Assembly (NCBI RefSeq): GCF_048128805.1
Contig: NC_135997.1
Location: forward strand, 28,986,815-29,050,814
Length of the DNA: 64,000 nt
Direction: 5' to 3'
From: Centroberyx gerrardi
Taxonomy: Eukaryota > Chordata > Actinopteri > Beryciformes > Berycidae
The translations under genes were made by a program, and so were the position numbers. The notes beneath the pieces were generated by a model, which saw only the letters and a program-made list of their open reading frames with translations, searched no databases and was not told the DNA's origin. Of the stretch, positions 53,076 to 64,000 are shown one piece after another (the first letter of the stretch is position 1; every line of letters starts with the position of its first letter).

Positions 53076-54990
53076 AAACAATGATGACAACTTGCTACCT
53101 GCTGCAGTACAGATAGGCAAAGTCTGCTGTGGCTTCACTGGGAGAGCAGAACACTGGGGATTAGCAAAGAATTTAGCAACACAAGCCGGAAAGCCGAGGG
53201 GTGCGGAGCACTGAGGGAAGATTGACGGACCAGGATCTCTTCTGCAATGGCAATCACTGTGTCCTGGCATGGAATGGACTAATATTGGACAACTGATTAG
53301 CAGATAGCTTAAATAAGTGAGTCATTGCCAAGAATAGCAACTACTGTGTGGAGCTGTTGAGTTTGTTTGTCAGTTTGTATCTTCAAGAAGCGATGCTGAA
53401 ATAATGTGGTGTTGACTGTGCAGTAAATGTGAAAGCCACCATTCAAAACAATTGGATTTTGTCATTTTTAATGTTCACATGTAACATGTGGCCTACATGT
53501 GATAGTAATGGTATTTTAGCCCCAAAATGTACCGTTCTTTCTCTCATATGGGAGAGAATTCATCAAACTCCATTACGAAATCTGTCAGTTTCATTTTGTT
53601 TTGCTCATCAGCAAACGCACCTAATCTCACCGAACACTACTAAAGGCCTTTTCAAGAATCATTACAATCAGAATCACTTTATTTTGCCAAATACAATGGG
53701 TGCACAAGGAGTTTGACTTGGACAATTGGTGCTGACACATTACAAGACAGTTGCATAAGACAGGATTGACACACTAGGTGTAAGACAAAACCAAACAGGA
53801 CGCTGCATGTAGTGCAGACAAGACATGCTGCATGACAGCAGACTAAACTAACACACTGTAAGACAAGATTTACTGTAATGAATGTAGACTAAACAGGAAC
53901 TCGGTACAAATATAAAGTCAAGGCTGAAGAACTGTAGCAGCTTTGTTATAATCAGATGTGGAAAGTACAAGTAGGCTGATAAATACCTAAAGATTCATAA
54001 ATGACAGCCAGCCGAAGAGTTTATATCAGTGTACAGATTAGCGGGGTTCAGCCAGTCTGTCAGTTCAGGGTGGTGGGGGTCCACTCTTCCTTTATACATC
54101 CAGTCCACCAAGCATGAGTTACTTAAATACAAGTTAAACTTTTAAAATAAGTTATCCAGTTATTCCTTTGTCTATTTCCAACAAAAGACACTGTGAAGTG
54201 GAAGCGAGCAATACAAACCAGTATTAAAAGTCATTCTACAGCAGGGTTTGCTGGTGTCCAGGGAAACAAACTGTCAAATTTCACAATGCAGATTTTGACT
54301 ATATGTTGTCTCTCCCATACAAAGACAGTATTTGAGTGTCAGAGCTTTTTTATAGTTTAGAAGGGTCTAGTTTGAGACAAATGTTTTGTAAGCCCCAAAA
54401 TGAGATGAACTTTATTCATTGTTATTGTTTCAGCCAAGTGGTGTCCAATCATGTACCTTGGATTCATTCCAACCAAACACTACAGCAGCTGACCACTGGC
54501 CTAGTGTTTAGTGTGCTCTGTTCTCCAACTGCAGGGTCCCAGTTTCAGCCACGCTTCCTTAAGCAAGACACTTAACCCCTACCTGCTCCAGGGTTGCTGC
54601 AAACTGGCTGATCCTGCACCAGAAGAAGGAAAGACAATTCCCCCTGGATGGATAAATAAAGTATATTAGTGTAATGTTTGGTTGGTAGGGTTAGGGTTAT
54701 ACTTACATATATATAGTTCTATAACTATAAATGCTATACTATATAGTATAAGCTTTTTTATTCATAATACTGACAAGAGACGGACACATGAAGCCAGTTG
54801 CAGTGTTGAACTTGGCCACAAGAGGCACTCGCTCAAAATACAATTACGTAACTTGTACACTACATTCCATAACTCAACAACATCCGGTATGCTAACTCCT
54901 TCACAGAAGCTTTTGCCTTATTCAGAATACAACAATTTAACGTTACGTATTTTGGATGCACTTGGCCATTCTGTCTACTCTTGTTCAGTC
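53076..54990. other. glo1 3' UTR and glo1-btbd9 intergenic region
   Basis: The glo1 3' UTR starts here; no canonical AATAAA is evident in the first 600 bases. A retroelement-like tail (AATCAGAATCACTTTATTTT at 53669) begins a degenerate repeat to about 53900, and a SINE-like block lies at 54505-54660. Confidence 0.5.
54505..54660 (+). repeat. SINE-like repeat
   Basis: AGTGTTTAGTGTGCTCTGTT, GCAGGGTCCCAGTTTCAGCC and TTAAGCAAGACACTTAACCC give a tRNA-like head and SINE body, ending in GATGGATAAATAAAGTA. Confidence 0.65.
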
Positions 54991-55046
54991 GTGTGCTTTG
55001 CCGAAAAATCGTGCAATAACTACCCAACAAATCAACGTTTGGACAG
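54991..55046 (+). promoter_or_regulatory. Candidate btbd9 non-coding first exon end (donor at 55046)
   Basis: A consensus donor, GGACAG|GTAAGG, lies 1.5 kb before the btbd9 coding start, which itself has an acceptor 34 bases upstream of the ATG. The distance and strand fit a 5' UTR exon. The exon's 5' limit is unknown and the start given here is nominal. Confidence 0.3.
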
Positions 55047-55049
55047 GTA

Positions 55050-56530
55050 AGGAGTGGAATGTGATTTTGAGGCTGACCTAGCAAATTACAGCTGTGTCAA
55101 GCTTTCCACAATAAGACCGGAAGATAAGCGGTATTGTCTGCAAAGTAGTGGCGTTAAATTTGTCGCTTGTTAAAACAAGTAACAATGGAGTGTGCTGAAG
55201 AATACAAATCGTATCAGAGCACTCAATATAGTATTCAGGATTACTACTGATTCCTCCTGAATTATCCTATTTTGCTATGGTGCTTTGTATTCCCTAAAAA
55301 CGGGGTACAGGGTTTTATTTTGAAAGTTAAAATCGGAAGTCCTATTTTTATTGTGACTGGCTTGACATGTTGCTAACAAGCTATTGTTAGCTAACGCTAG
55401 TTAGCTGGCTTGTTTACGACTTGCAGCTAGTATTCACGGCTAACGATAGTAAATAAGCAACTGAATTTGGGCCCATTTTGTCAAATATTAGAAAAATATT
55501 AAGTGAACCGTCAGCCCCGCACTACTCTACTAACGTTATAATGTCTAGTTAGTTTAAAATAGTAAGCTAAGTTAGCTAATATCATGAGTGGGTGTGTGTC
55601 TGACTCTGACTCGCTTGTCAAAGCGGTGTCAGCCCAGCGGCCTCAAGATGGCGTTGTAATTCACTTTCACTTTACTTGCATCTTGCAATATTTAAAAGAA
55701 ATGTTAAAAGAAACAGGCAAGTTGGATTAACAAAATAAAATACATGTTTCTTTAGTACATCAGCTGTTCACTACCTTAGCTGGAATTAGCTCACTGAATT
55801 ATTTGGGTGAAGTGCAGCTTGTAAAGTGCGACAGGGCTTTAGTTTTACAGTGCCCTTTTTGTAAAGCAGCTAGCACATACACAGTCCTCTAGGGCAGGCT
55901 GGATCCAGTCACTGTACACTGGACCATCAGCTAGGCGGTGCTAGCTAGAAACCCCTGTACTGTCAAAACAATTTGTTCATGGCACCTGGGGTGTCTGTCT
56001 ACCTCAAACTATACAAAAGTCTGGAGAAACACAGTGGATCATAATAAAAAATATTGCATCTAAAGTTATCCACTGCTATGAGCAAGAATGCTAATGCTAT
56101 GGTAACAATTAGACTTGATGTAAGTATGATGATGCTCTGCCATCCTCCGCACTGTTATGTTTTCTATTTGAGTGCACAAGCAATCATGAACTGCTGTGAA
56201 AAATCAGCTCTATCTTGCACAGTGTACAAGTAACAACATTATCAGAATTTTCCTGAAGTGTTCCCAGACTTTATTGTGAATTGTTTTTATTTGGTTGTTT
56301 TTTGACTGCTTACTTGCATGCTCACCTTCAGAAAGGTTGCGTGCATCAGCCATTTGCCAAATACAAACAAAAAGAGAGAGAGGACGTAGGCTTGAGTATT
56401 TCTGATGACAAATCGACAACGGTTTTATTATTTGATAATTTATTATTGCTGGCATTGTCAATAATTGAATAATCGTTTAAGGAATTGCATTGACATTTTG
56501 AGTCCATTGAGGCTAAATCCTCTCCATCCT
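55050..56530. other. Presumed btbd9 intron 1 / promoter-proximal DNA
   Basis: Unique-looking sequence with tandem GCTAGC/TTAGCT words (55370-55460 and 55560-55590). No exon or mobile element could be supported. Confidence 0.35.
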
Positions 56531-56569
56531 TTCAGATGTGATAAGTAACACAACCTCCTCCTTGGATCC

Positions 56570-59500
56570 ATGAGTAACAGTCACCCCCTGCGGTCCCTGA
56601 CCTCCGTGTCGGAGATCGACCACCTCCATCTGCTGTCGGAGCAGCTGGGGACACTGGTGTCTGCAGAGGAATACAGCGATGTTACCTTCCTGGTGGAGGG
56701 GAAGCGGTTCCCTGCTCACCGGGTCATCCTGGCATCACGGTGCCAGTACTTCAGGTAGCCTGTGAATATAGTTTTCCATGGTGTGATTAGGCCTAGGCAT
56801 CCAAGTGGAGTACAAGGAATAACCCTCTAACAAACACCTATGGATTGAAATGATTGTTTATCATGTTAAAAGAAAAGGAAATTGAATGCTGTTGATAGGA
56901 TGCCTAATCACAATATCATCCATGACACCTGTTGGTGTAAAGAACCTATATAACTCAGCAAAAAAAAAAAACCTGTTGCAAACATTTGCCCCTGATGAAA
57001 CACACTGAAATGTTTGCTGTTTTTTCAACATAATAAATAAACATAAGAATTGCTAAGACTGTGTGTGGCCTTACGTGTGTGTGTGTGTTTACACATACTT
57101 ATCTTCATACATATACAGCAAATGTGTTTATACATACTTACATTTAAATACACTGTAATCTACTTTAATTTCACCACAGGGATCACTGAAGTTTCATCTT
57201 AAAAGAAAAAAAGTTGGGCTTGTATCATTATACAGTCCTAAACATCAGGTTGGCTGGTAAAATAGTGAAAGTGACTGAAAATTTAGATGTAGCAACCACT
57301 GTGGCCAGTGGACAAAAAAAACTGATTTCATGTATTGATTGCTGTCAATTGATTTCCCTTCCAGAGCTATGCTGTATAACGGGATGAAGGAGTCCCAGCC
57401 TCAGGCAGAGATCTCCCTGGAGGACACGCAGGCCGAGGCCTTCTCCATGCTGCTACAGTACCTGTACACAGGTACACTTCACCCCAACTCCTTTCAATAC
57501 ACATGAGTTCCCACACTAGATCAAACCTCAGGTGAGAAGAGTGGATTTTCATTCCCTGCCGCTTCCTCTCCGCAGGCCGGGCCAGCCTCAGCATGGCCAG
57601 AGAAGACGTGGTGCTGGACTTCCTGGGTCTGGCGCACCGCTACGGCCTCCAGCCTCTAGAGGTAATGTTGATAGCAGTAATAATAATAATAATAATAATA
57701 GGAATAATAGTAATGATAATCCTAGTAATAGAAACAATAATCATATTTGTACAGTGTTTTTCTTTAAGTTAAAAAGTGCTGTAAAGTAAAAGGAACAAAA
57801 CAAACATATTAACAAGCAGTCAGCTCTAACAAAGCTAAGACTGGCACTGCTGACTCCAGTAACATCCCGAGCTCGTAAAGGCTGACTCAGCAAAATTCAG
57901 ACACCATATTGCTCGCTCAACAAAAAATCGCAACATTACTACAGCATAACAAAAGTAGAGAGAACAAACAGGATTCTGGGATTTAAGGGGAAAAATATAC
58001 AGTATAGACAATTTTTTGTTCAACAGTGCTACCTCATAGAAAAACGTACATTCTGCTGCATAGCTCAGCGGGCAGAGCAAGGCACTAACGCTGTCAGGGT
58101 TAAGGGATCCACTCCTTCCAGGTCCACCCATACTTAAAATATAGGCATACATTTATAAGGTGCTTTGGATTATAAGTGTCCTCCAAATGCCAGGATGTGT
58201 GTTCAGATAAGTGGATTCTACCTCTGCTAGAGGCTCCGATATAAAAAATAAATAGAAAAAAGTGATCAGGAAATTAAAGTTTATGCTTCCTCAACTTCCT
58301 GTTCCAGGGTTCCACCTGTGAGTTCCTGCGGACGGCGCTGAGCGTCCAGAATGTGTGTGTTGTGTATGACGTGGCCAGTCTGTACTGCCTGAGCAGCCTG
58401 GCCCAGGCCTGCTGTGCCTTCATGGACCGGCAGGCTCCAGAGGTGCTGGCAGCCGACGGCTTCCTCTCTCTCTCCAAGGTAACAGGAAGAGGAAGAGGCT
58501 TGTGGACACAGAGAGGCGGGGCTTTCCTCCATCTCTCCACTTGTCCTCCTCCCCTCTCCTTCTCCTTCTCTTTGTTTTTTTCTCTGCTCTCTGATGACAG
58601 TGATAATTTGTCTTATGCTGCTTGCCTAAAATTCGGCATCAACACCTCACTTTGGCGACTGACTGACTGTTGTATGTTGTGCCTGTTAGTCTTATGTTTT
58701 TATCTAATGTAAATTCCCGCTGCTAAACCCATCATCCATGTGGAGCAAATAATCTTGAAATTTTAAACTTCCCTCCATGCAGACCGCTCTGCTGGCCATG
58801 GTTCGGAGGGATTCCTTTGCGGCCAGTGAGAAGGAGATTTTCCAGGCTCTCTGCCGCTGGTGCCAACACAACGCTGACAACAACCAGGTAATCCCACACT
58901 TCTCACTTCTCTTTGCTTTTATTGCATTTCTCTCCCTAGGCCTGCACAATTACGGTTTAAATGAGAATCTGGATTATTTTGTGATGATATTATATTGCGA
59001 TTGCAACTCTTAATCTTTAATAAGCCTCAATGATTTATTATTTTATTACGCCAAACTCCCATGCACATTCCTTTGTTCTGTATGCTGTAATTGAAGAGTC
59101 TCTTTCTAAAAATGACAACTGTTTGAAAAATGTGACACCTACTCTAACAAAATGATAGCTAGCTGTTAAAGTTAAGACCTTTGCAAAATAGTTCTGTTTT
59201 TAAGGATGGAATCATCTGTGTTTATGAAATATTGACTGACTGAATTGCAGGGGGCAACATTTTTCCAAGGTGGATATCGCGTTTTGAAATGAAACCCTTC
59301 TTGTCACCATCTTATTTTAATCTCTCACTACAACTGATCCAGGCCGCCGCACAGGAAGTGATGTCAGCGGTGCGTCTGCCGCTGATGAGCCTGGCGGAGA
59401 TGCTGAACGTGGTTCGTCCGTCCGGCCTGCTGAGCCCCGACCACCTTCTGGACGCCATCCAGACCCGATCCGAGAGCCGTGACATGGACCTCAACCACCG

Positions 59501-62500
59501 CGGCATGCTCAGTCAGTAGACCAACCTGTCTGACAGTGTTGGGTGGTAACACATTACTCAGTGCTCTGCAACGCGTTATAATAATAATATTACTTTCCCC
59601 AGTAATGAGTCATATAAAAAATTACTATTTCATTTTTAGTAATCACAGATTCCAAAAAAGTCAGTAGTTTTGTGATCACCCCCTCTAAATATCAGGTTGA
59701 AACTGAATTATCCAAAAACGAAATCCCCCAAATACATTTCCTCACAATTAGCGGTCGTCCTCTCACACTAAACCAGCTTAGATGGGAAATGGTAGAATAG
59801 TTCACTTTCTCTGGGTGTATTATAGTATTCCTACTATTTTTTTAAAGCATAAGGATGCCAAGAACATGGTCTTCATAACACCGCTGGTCTGTATGTATGT
59901 GTGTGTCTGTATGTGTGGTGCGACTCTGTTAGATGTCAGTATATCTCTTCCTGAATGTCACCAAGACAAATTCCTTTACATTTAATGTACTCAGAGAAGA
60001 AAGCGATTCTGTTTAATGTTGTTGTCCTGTCCCATCTCTGCCCCTGCAGTCCCAGAGGAGAACATCGCCACCATGAGGCACGGCGCCCAGGTAGTGAAGG
60101 GGGAGCTGAAGTCGGCTCTTCTGGACGGAGACACGCAGAACTACGACCTGGACCATGGCTTCTCCAGACACCCCATTGAGGAGGAGGGCCACGGCTGCTC
60201 TGGCATCCAGGTCAGCCTCCTTTCACTCCCAATCCAGGAGGCTCAGGAACTTTTTGAGGAAAAATGCTTGACATAAAAAGATTATGTCTATTATATCTAT
60301 GTATTGATGTTTTTACAATTTATACATATACTGCACATATTTCATGTTTTTCAGTCATTTTTTCTTCAATAAATTCTACTTCTACTGCTGCTAGTTTGCA
60401 CAACCTCTCAATACTGTATTCCATACCTTTTCATGCTTTCATTCATACATTTCCACTTAAGATGTTGTAGTACTGAAATTGTAATTGTATTGTAAAATTC
60501 TTTGCTATAAGATAAGCACACAAAATTACTTTCAATTCCCATGCTGAGCAGAGTGAAAGTGAATGTGAAGTGAATGACCTTGAACTTTTCTTCAGGTCAA
60601 ACTGGGCCAACCATCCATCATCAACCACATCAGACTTCTGCTGTGGGACAAAGACAGCCGGTGAGTAGGCCAAACCAGTAATGCCTAACTTCAATATAAC
60701 CAATGAAATGACCACTAGCCAGCTGCCAAATACTGGCTGATTTTGTCTGTGCCTGATAAGTTAGACTACACAGCAGGTAACCGACCTTCATTTGGAGTTA
60801 TATTCTATTCTTAACATCTAGTTGGCTGGTAAATTGGATTTTGGCACCCAGCAGCCACTGTAGCCGATGGATAAGAAATATACATATTACACACTCACAG
60901 ACTCACACAGGACACTTAACTTGTGCACACACATAGATAACAGACACGTAAACACATTGTACTCAAACATTTTAGCTCTTCATATTAATGTTGATCTAAT
61001 TTCTGTGAACTGTAGACTGAATTTATTGTTTGTTTTATCCTATTTAGCTGCCAGATAGGCAGGGATTGCCACAAAATACAATACAATGCCTGCAACTATT
61101 TAAAAGGATACTTTTTTGTGATTAACAAATTACCTGACACCAAAATGAACTATTCCTAATGTGGTAGACCCCACCCACCTGGTACTCCATGGAGGTGAAA
61201 TCAAGCAAATTAATTTTGAATGCCTGGTGGTTTTCAGTCAATATCTACCGCTATCAGTGTTTGTACAGTACTACTGCAGTGTCCCATGCTAATTTCAATG
61301 AAATGTGAGCACGGTTTCCCTCCTGCTGTCCTTGTACAGGTCGTATTCTTACTACGTGGAAGTGTCTATGGATGGACTGGACTGGGTTCATGTCATCGAC
61401 CACTCTAAGTTCCTCTGTCGCTCCTGGCAGAGCCTCTTCTTCCAGCCTCGAGTCTCCAGGTAAAAAGACAGGAGAGCATTAGAAACCTGTGCAGTCTCTC
61501 TCTCTCTCTCCCTCTCTCTCTCCCTCCCTCCCTCCCTCTCCCCTCCCTCAACAAATACTGTTAAACTGCCCTTGAGCAAGACACCTACCGCCTAATTGCT
61601 GGTCAGTGGCCAATAAGTGGAGACTTGCACTGGGCAGCTCCAAGGTGTGAATGTGCGGAACTGTATGAATGTGGAGCAGGGTGCTGATGAAAAAGAGCAA
61701 GGAGCTCAGTCAATGTTCCTTGGATAAATGAAGGTTAGAAAATACATAATTACTGGTGTTGTTGGCTCCAGGAAAGCCTGTGTGCTTGTTTGGAAGAACA
61801 AGCACAAGAACAAGGGAAATCCACCCATTGAGACAGACAGTGGCTATGTTACATGCACGGTGTAACCTGGTTATTGGCCACACCCCAGGTAAGGCCTTAT
61901 GTGGCTTTAGCTGTTTAGATGCACCTTTGATACCATGTGATTGCGCCTCCATGAGTATCCACTGAGTTCCCACAAATAAACCAATTAACTTAACATGCCT
62001 CCTCCCTCATTGACTGAGCAATAGTAGCTTACTTCTAATACAGGGCAACGAAATGATACGCAGTAGTAATCTCTGTGATCTTCTGGCACTCCTGGCCAAT
62101 AACCTGATGTTGTAACAGGCAATTATACTCTTCTAGTTTGAACACATGGCAAAAAACAAAAATGAAAGGAGATGTTTCCATGTTACAGTAACCCATTTAA
62201 TATGGGAGTTAGCCAGGTTTCTCATAATTGGAGTATGAGCTTAGCCTGGTTATTCCAACCCAGTTATGATGGGTTCACAACAGGATTCTCTGTATATGGA
62301 CATGTAGCCGATGTTCCATGCAGAGACGACACTGACATTTCTCTCTCTTTGTATTTTAAGAGTGGTAGCCTTTTTTGTGATCAGAACTCATATCCTCTTT
62401 AATTCATGTCTAGCATTCATGTCTAGCGTTTTCATTGTTTATGTTTTGGCTCGTATTCATTCTGTATTTGATAATTAATAATTTAAAATTTGGGGAAATA

Positions 62501-64000
62501 CTCATTGAGTTTATGTCATCTGACTTGATGTGCTTGTGACTGATTAATTAGACTCTGACTTAATTTCATTACAGCCTACAACCTACCTAAACTCGCATAC
62601 ACTCAAACACACAGATACACACAACCTCTGGCCCTGTTTATTGGAGTTTATGATGTATTTCTTCTTATTCTTTTTTTTTAATGTGTTTTCTGTAAAGCAC
62701 TTTGTGACAATTGCTCTATAAATAAACCTGACTTAACTAATGTGAGCACACATAATTTGACCGCAGTCTATTTTGTGAATGACTTTCAGGTATGTGAGAG
62801 TGGTGGGAACACACAACACAGTCAACAAGGTGTTCCACCTGGTCGCCCTGGAGTGCATGTACACACAGCGGCCCTACACCCTGGAGAAAAGATTTCTGGG
62901 TAAGGAACTGATGTTGTGATACACTGGGAATGGAACCCCTAACCCTGGCAGTGTTAGTACCGTGCTTGTCCCCACAGTGCCCAGTTGTAACGTGGCGACC
63001 ATCCCCTGCGGGGCCAGCGTGATTGAGGGCGTGAGTCGAAGCCGTAACGCTTTGCTGAACGGAGACACGTCCAACTACGACTGGGACTCAGGCTACACCT
63101 GCCACCAGCTGGGCTCCGGGGCCATCATCATCCAGCTGGCCCAGCCATACATGCTGGCCTCACTCAGGTAGGACCTTCACAACATGCAACCTCTTCTATA
63201 ATAATGATAATAATAATAATAATAATAATAATAGTAAGAAACTGTATTTGCATAACAGCTTTTCAAAAGATTTTGAGAAAACTTTTCAAAGTTTACAATG
63301 CTTTACAGAGCAAAAAAGACATTGCGTAAAAACAAGAGATTACATAAAATTATTCAAGAATAAATTAGTCAGTAATAAGTAAAAACTAAGAATTAATCAC
63401 AGGGACACAGCCTAGACAGAAGGGCTCTGGACTTAAAAGGTCAGTAATGAAGCTAGGGGCCAAAACATGCCATGCTAATAATAAGAATAATAAGAATAAT
63501 ATATGTGTATAACGCTTAATAAAGTTCCAAAGTGCTGTAAAATACAAGGAACAAAACAAACATATCAACAAGATTTGTGCTACTGACTGCAGTAACACCC
63601 AGAGCTTGTTAAGGCTGACTCAGAAAAACTCCCAACTCCCAACATACAAATGAAAGTACAATAACATAACAATATATCAATAACAAGTTATCAAGTTAAC
63701 AAGTTAAATGCAAGTTTATACGAATAGGTTTTCAGTTTTATCTTGAAAAAAGACAAGTTATTAATCATATTTCCTTATGCAGGATGTTCCAAAGATGATG
63801 GACTAATCGTCTTTAATGTAGATTTTGGAAATAAATCTAGATTTTTTTTATGTGCAATACACTTGAATCATTTACATTTACATTGTTGACATTCAGAATT
63901 GTCTACAATGACTTTGACCCAGGTCTATGTGTGTGTCTGTGTGTGTGTACAGGCTGTTGTTGTGGGATTGTGACAACCGCAGCTACAGCTACTATGTGGA
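56570..64000 (+). CDS. btbd9: BTB/POZ domain-containing protein 9, 3' end outside window
   Basis: Adaptor with BTB, BACK and two F5/8 type C (discoidin-like) domains. BTBD9 variants are linked in human to restless legs syndrome, and the protein is a proposed Cullin-3 adaptor. Exons 56570-56754, 57365-57471, 57576-57661, 58308-58478, 58783-58887, 59343-59511, 60050-60210, 60596-60660, 61340-61459, 62790-62899, 62978-63167 and 63953-64000 (cut) join in phase to 505 codons plus two bases; human is 612 aa. The start MSNSHPLRSLTSVSEIDHLH is nearly identical to human. BTB covers about residues 30-130, with EEYSDVTFLVEGKRFPAHRV. The first C domain starts near ALLDGDTQNYDLDHGFS and the second near ALLNGDTSNYDWDSGYT. 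The right edge cuts the second C domain at SYSYYVE. Confidence 0.96.
57230..57325 (+). repeat. Dispersed 'ACATCTAGTTGGCTGGTAAA' family, copy
   Basis: Contains AACATCAGGTTGGCTGGTAA, ATAGTGAAAGTGACTG and ACCACTGTGGCCAGTGG. It ends about 40 bases before a btbd9 exon. Confidence 0.7.
57670..57910 (+). repeat. (AAT)n plus dispersed repeat shared with 63460-63640
   Basis: An AAT array precedes AAGTGCTGTAAAGTAAAAGG and AACAAAACAAACATATTAAC. The words AAGTGCTGTAAAATACAAGG and AACAAAACAAACATATCAAC recur at 63530-63570, followed in both by GGCTGACTCAG. Two direct copies of one repeat in the introns of the same gene. Confidence 0.75.
58055..58195 (+). repeat. tRNA-like SINE, family A, copy
   Basis: CATAGCTCAGCGGGCAGAGC (A box) and AACGCTGTCAGGGTTAAGGG lead to a tail GGTGCTTTGGATTATAAGTG. 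Located in a btbd9 intron. Confidence 0.75.
58935..59260. repeat. AT-rich 'GCACAATTACGGTTTAAATG' repeat
   Basis: CCTGCACAATTACGGTTTAA and ATTGCGATTGCAACTC belong to a very common fish AT-rich repeat type. Right boundary uncertain. Confidence 0.5.
60705..60880 (+). repeat. Dispersed 'ACATCTAGTTGGCTGGTAAA' family, long copy
   Basis: Runs from ACTAGCCAGCTGCCAAATAC through TCATTTGGAGTTATATTC and AACATCTAGTTGGCTGG to GCAGCCACTGTAGCCGATGG. Confidence 0.8.
61563..61745 (+). repeat. SINE-like repeat, family B, copy 2
   Basis: From CTGCCCTTGAGCAAGAC through CACTGGGCAGCTCCAAGG to CCTTGGATAAATGAAGG; matches 18866-19040. A CT-rich run (61495-61545) lies just before it. Confidence 0.75.
62918..62967 (-). 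repeat. Truncated SINE, family A, abutting a btbd9 acceptor
   Basis: The plus strand shows ACTGGGAATGGAACCCCTAA and CCCTGGCAGTGTTAGTACCG, the complement of the family A head. It ends about 10 bases before the acceptor CCCCACAG of the exon at 62978. Confidence 0.75.
63200..63850 (+). repeat. (AAT)n array and long teleost interspersed repeat
   Basis: AAT units are followed by TGTATTTGCATAACAGCTTT and later AATAGGTTTTCAGTTTTATC and GGATGTTCCAAAGATGATGG, the order of the repeat at 30485-31265. The 63460-63640 part duplicates 57735-57900. Confidence 0.6.

Overview
This is vertebrate nuclear DNA, almost certainly from a ray-finned (teleost) fish. Genes are split by GT-AG introns, and the spaces between exons are filled with CA/GT microsatellites, tRNA-derived SINE copies, a dead Tc1-like transposon and short inverted-repeat (MITE-like) elements typical of teleosts. 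I found no bacterial, phage or CRISPR-like content. All exon coordinates come from reading splice sites by eye against remembered vertebrate protein sequences. In each gene the exon phases close exactly, which is the main internal check.

Layout from left to right. 1-1490: flank with one possible exon of an unknown gene and a degenerate Tc1-like element. 1737-9620 (minus): tdp1, tyrosyl-DNA phosphodiesterase 1, 15 coding exons, 613 aa. 9622-12335: divergent intergenic region. 12336-43101 (plus): eprs1, the bifunctional glutamyl-prolyl-tRNA synthetase, 35 coding exons, 1681 aa, with five WHEP repeats instead of the three in the human protein. 43102-47666: 3' UTR and intergenic DNA, including a 90-bp CT array. 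47667-53075 (plus): glo1, glyoxalase I, 6 coding exons, 180 aa. 53076-56569: intergenic DNA and a probable non-coding first exon of btbd9. 56570-64000 (plus): btbd9, BTB-BACK-F5/8-type C protein, 12 coding exons visible, running off the right edge.

The four genes do unrelated housekeeping work: repair of topoisomerase I-DNA adducts, charging of tRNA(Glu) and tRNA(Pro), methylglyoxal detoxification, and a BTB adaptor. They do not form a functional operon or system. glo1-btbd9 adjacency and orientation match the human arrangement, whereas tdp1 and eprs1 are unlinked to them in human.

The most interesting unexplained structure is in the non-coding DNA and in the eprs1 linker: symmetric-phase exons that multiply WHEP domains; a 21-bp coding minisatellite; an intronic about 31-bp minisatellite with a higher-order period near 154 bp; a 1.5-kb element bounded by long inverted repeats and full of TTTCGTGGACGAAAT-like palindromes; three TTAA-flanked MITEs; a dispersed family with at least eight copies; an in-frame alternative exon next to glo1 exon 1; and two tdp1 catalytic exons whose acceptors are embedded in (TG)n arrays.
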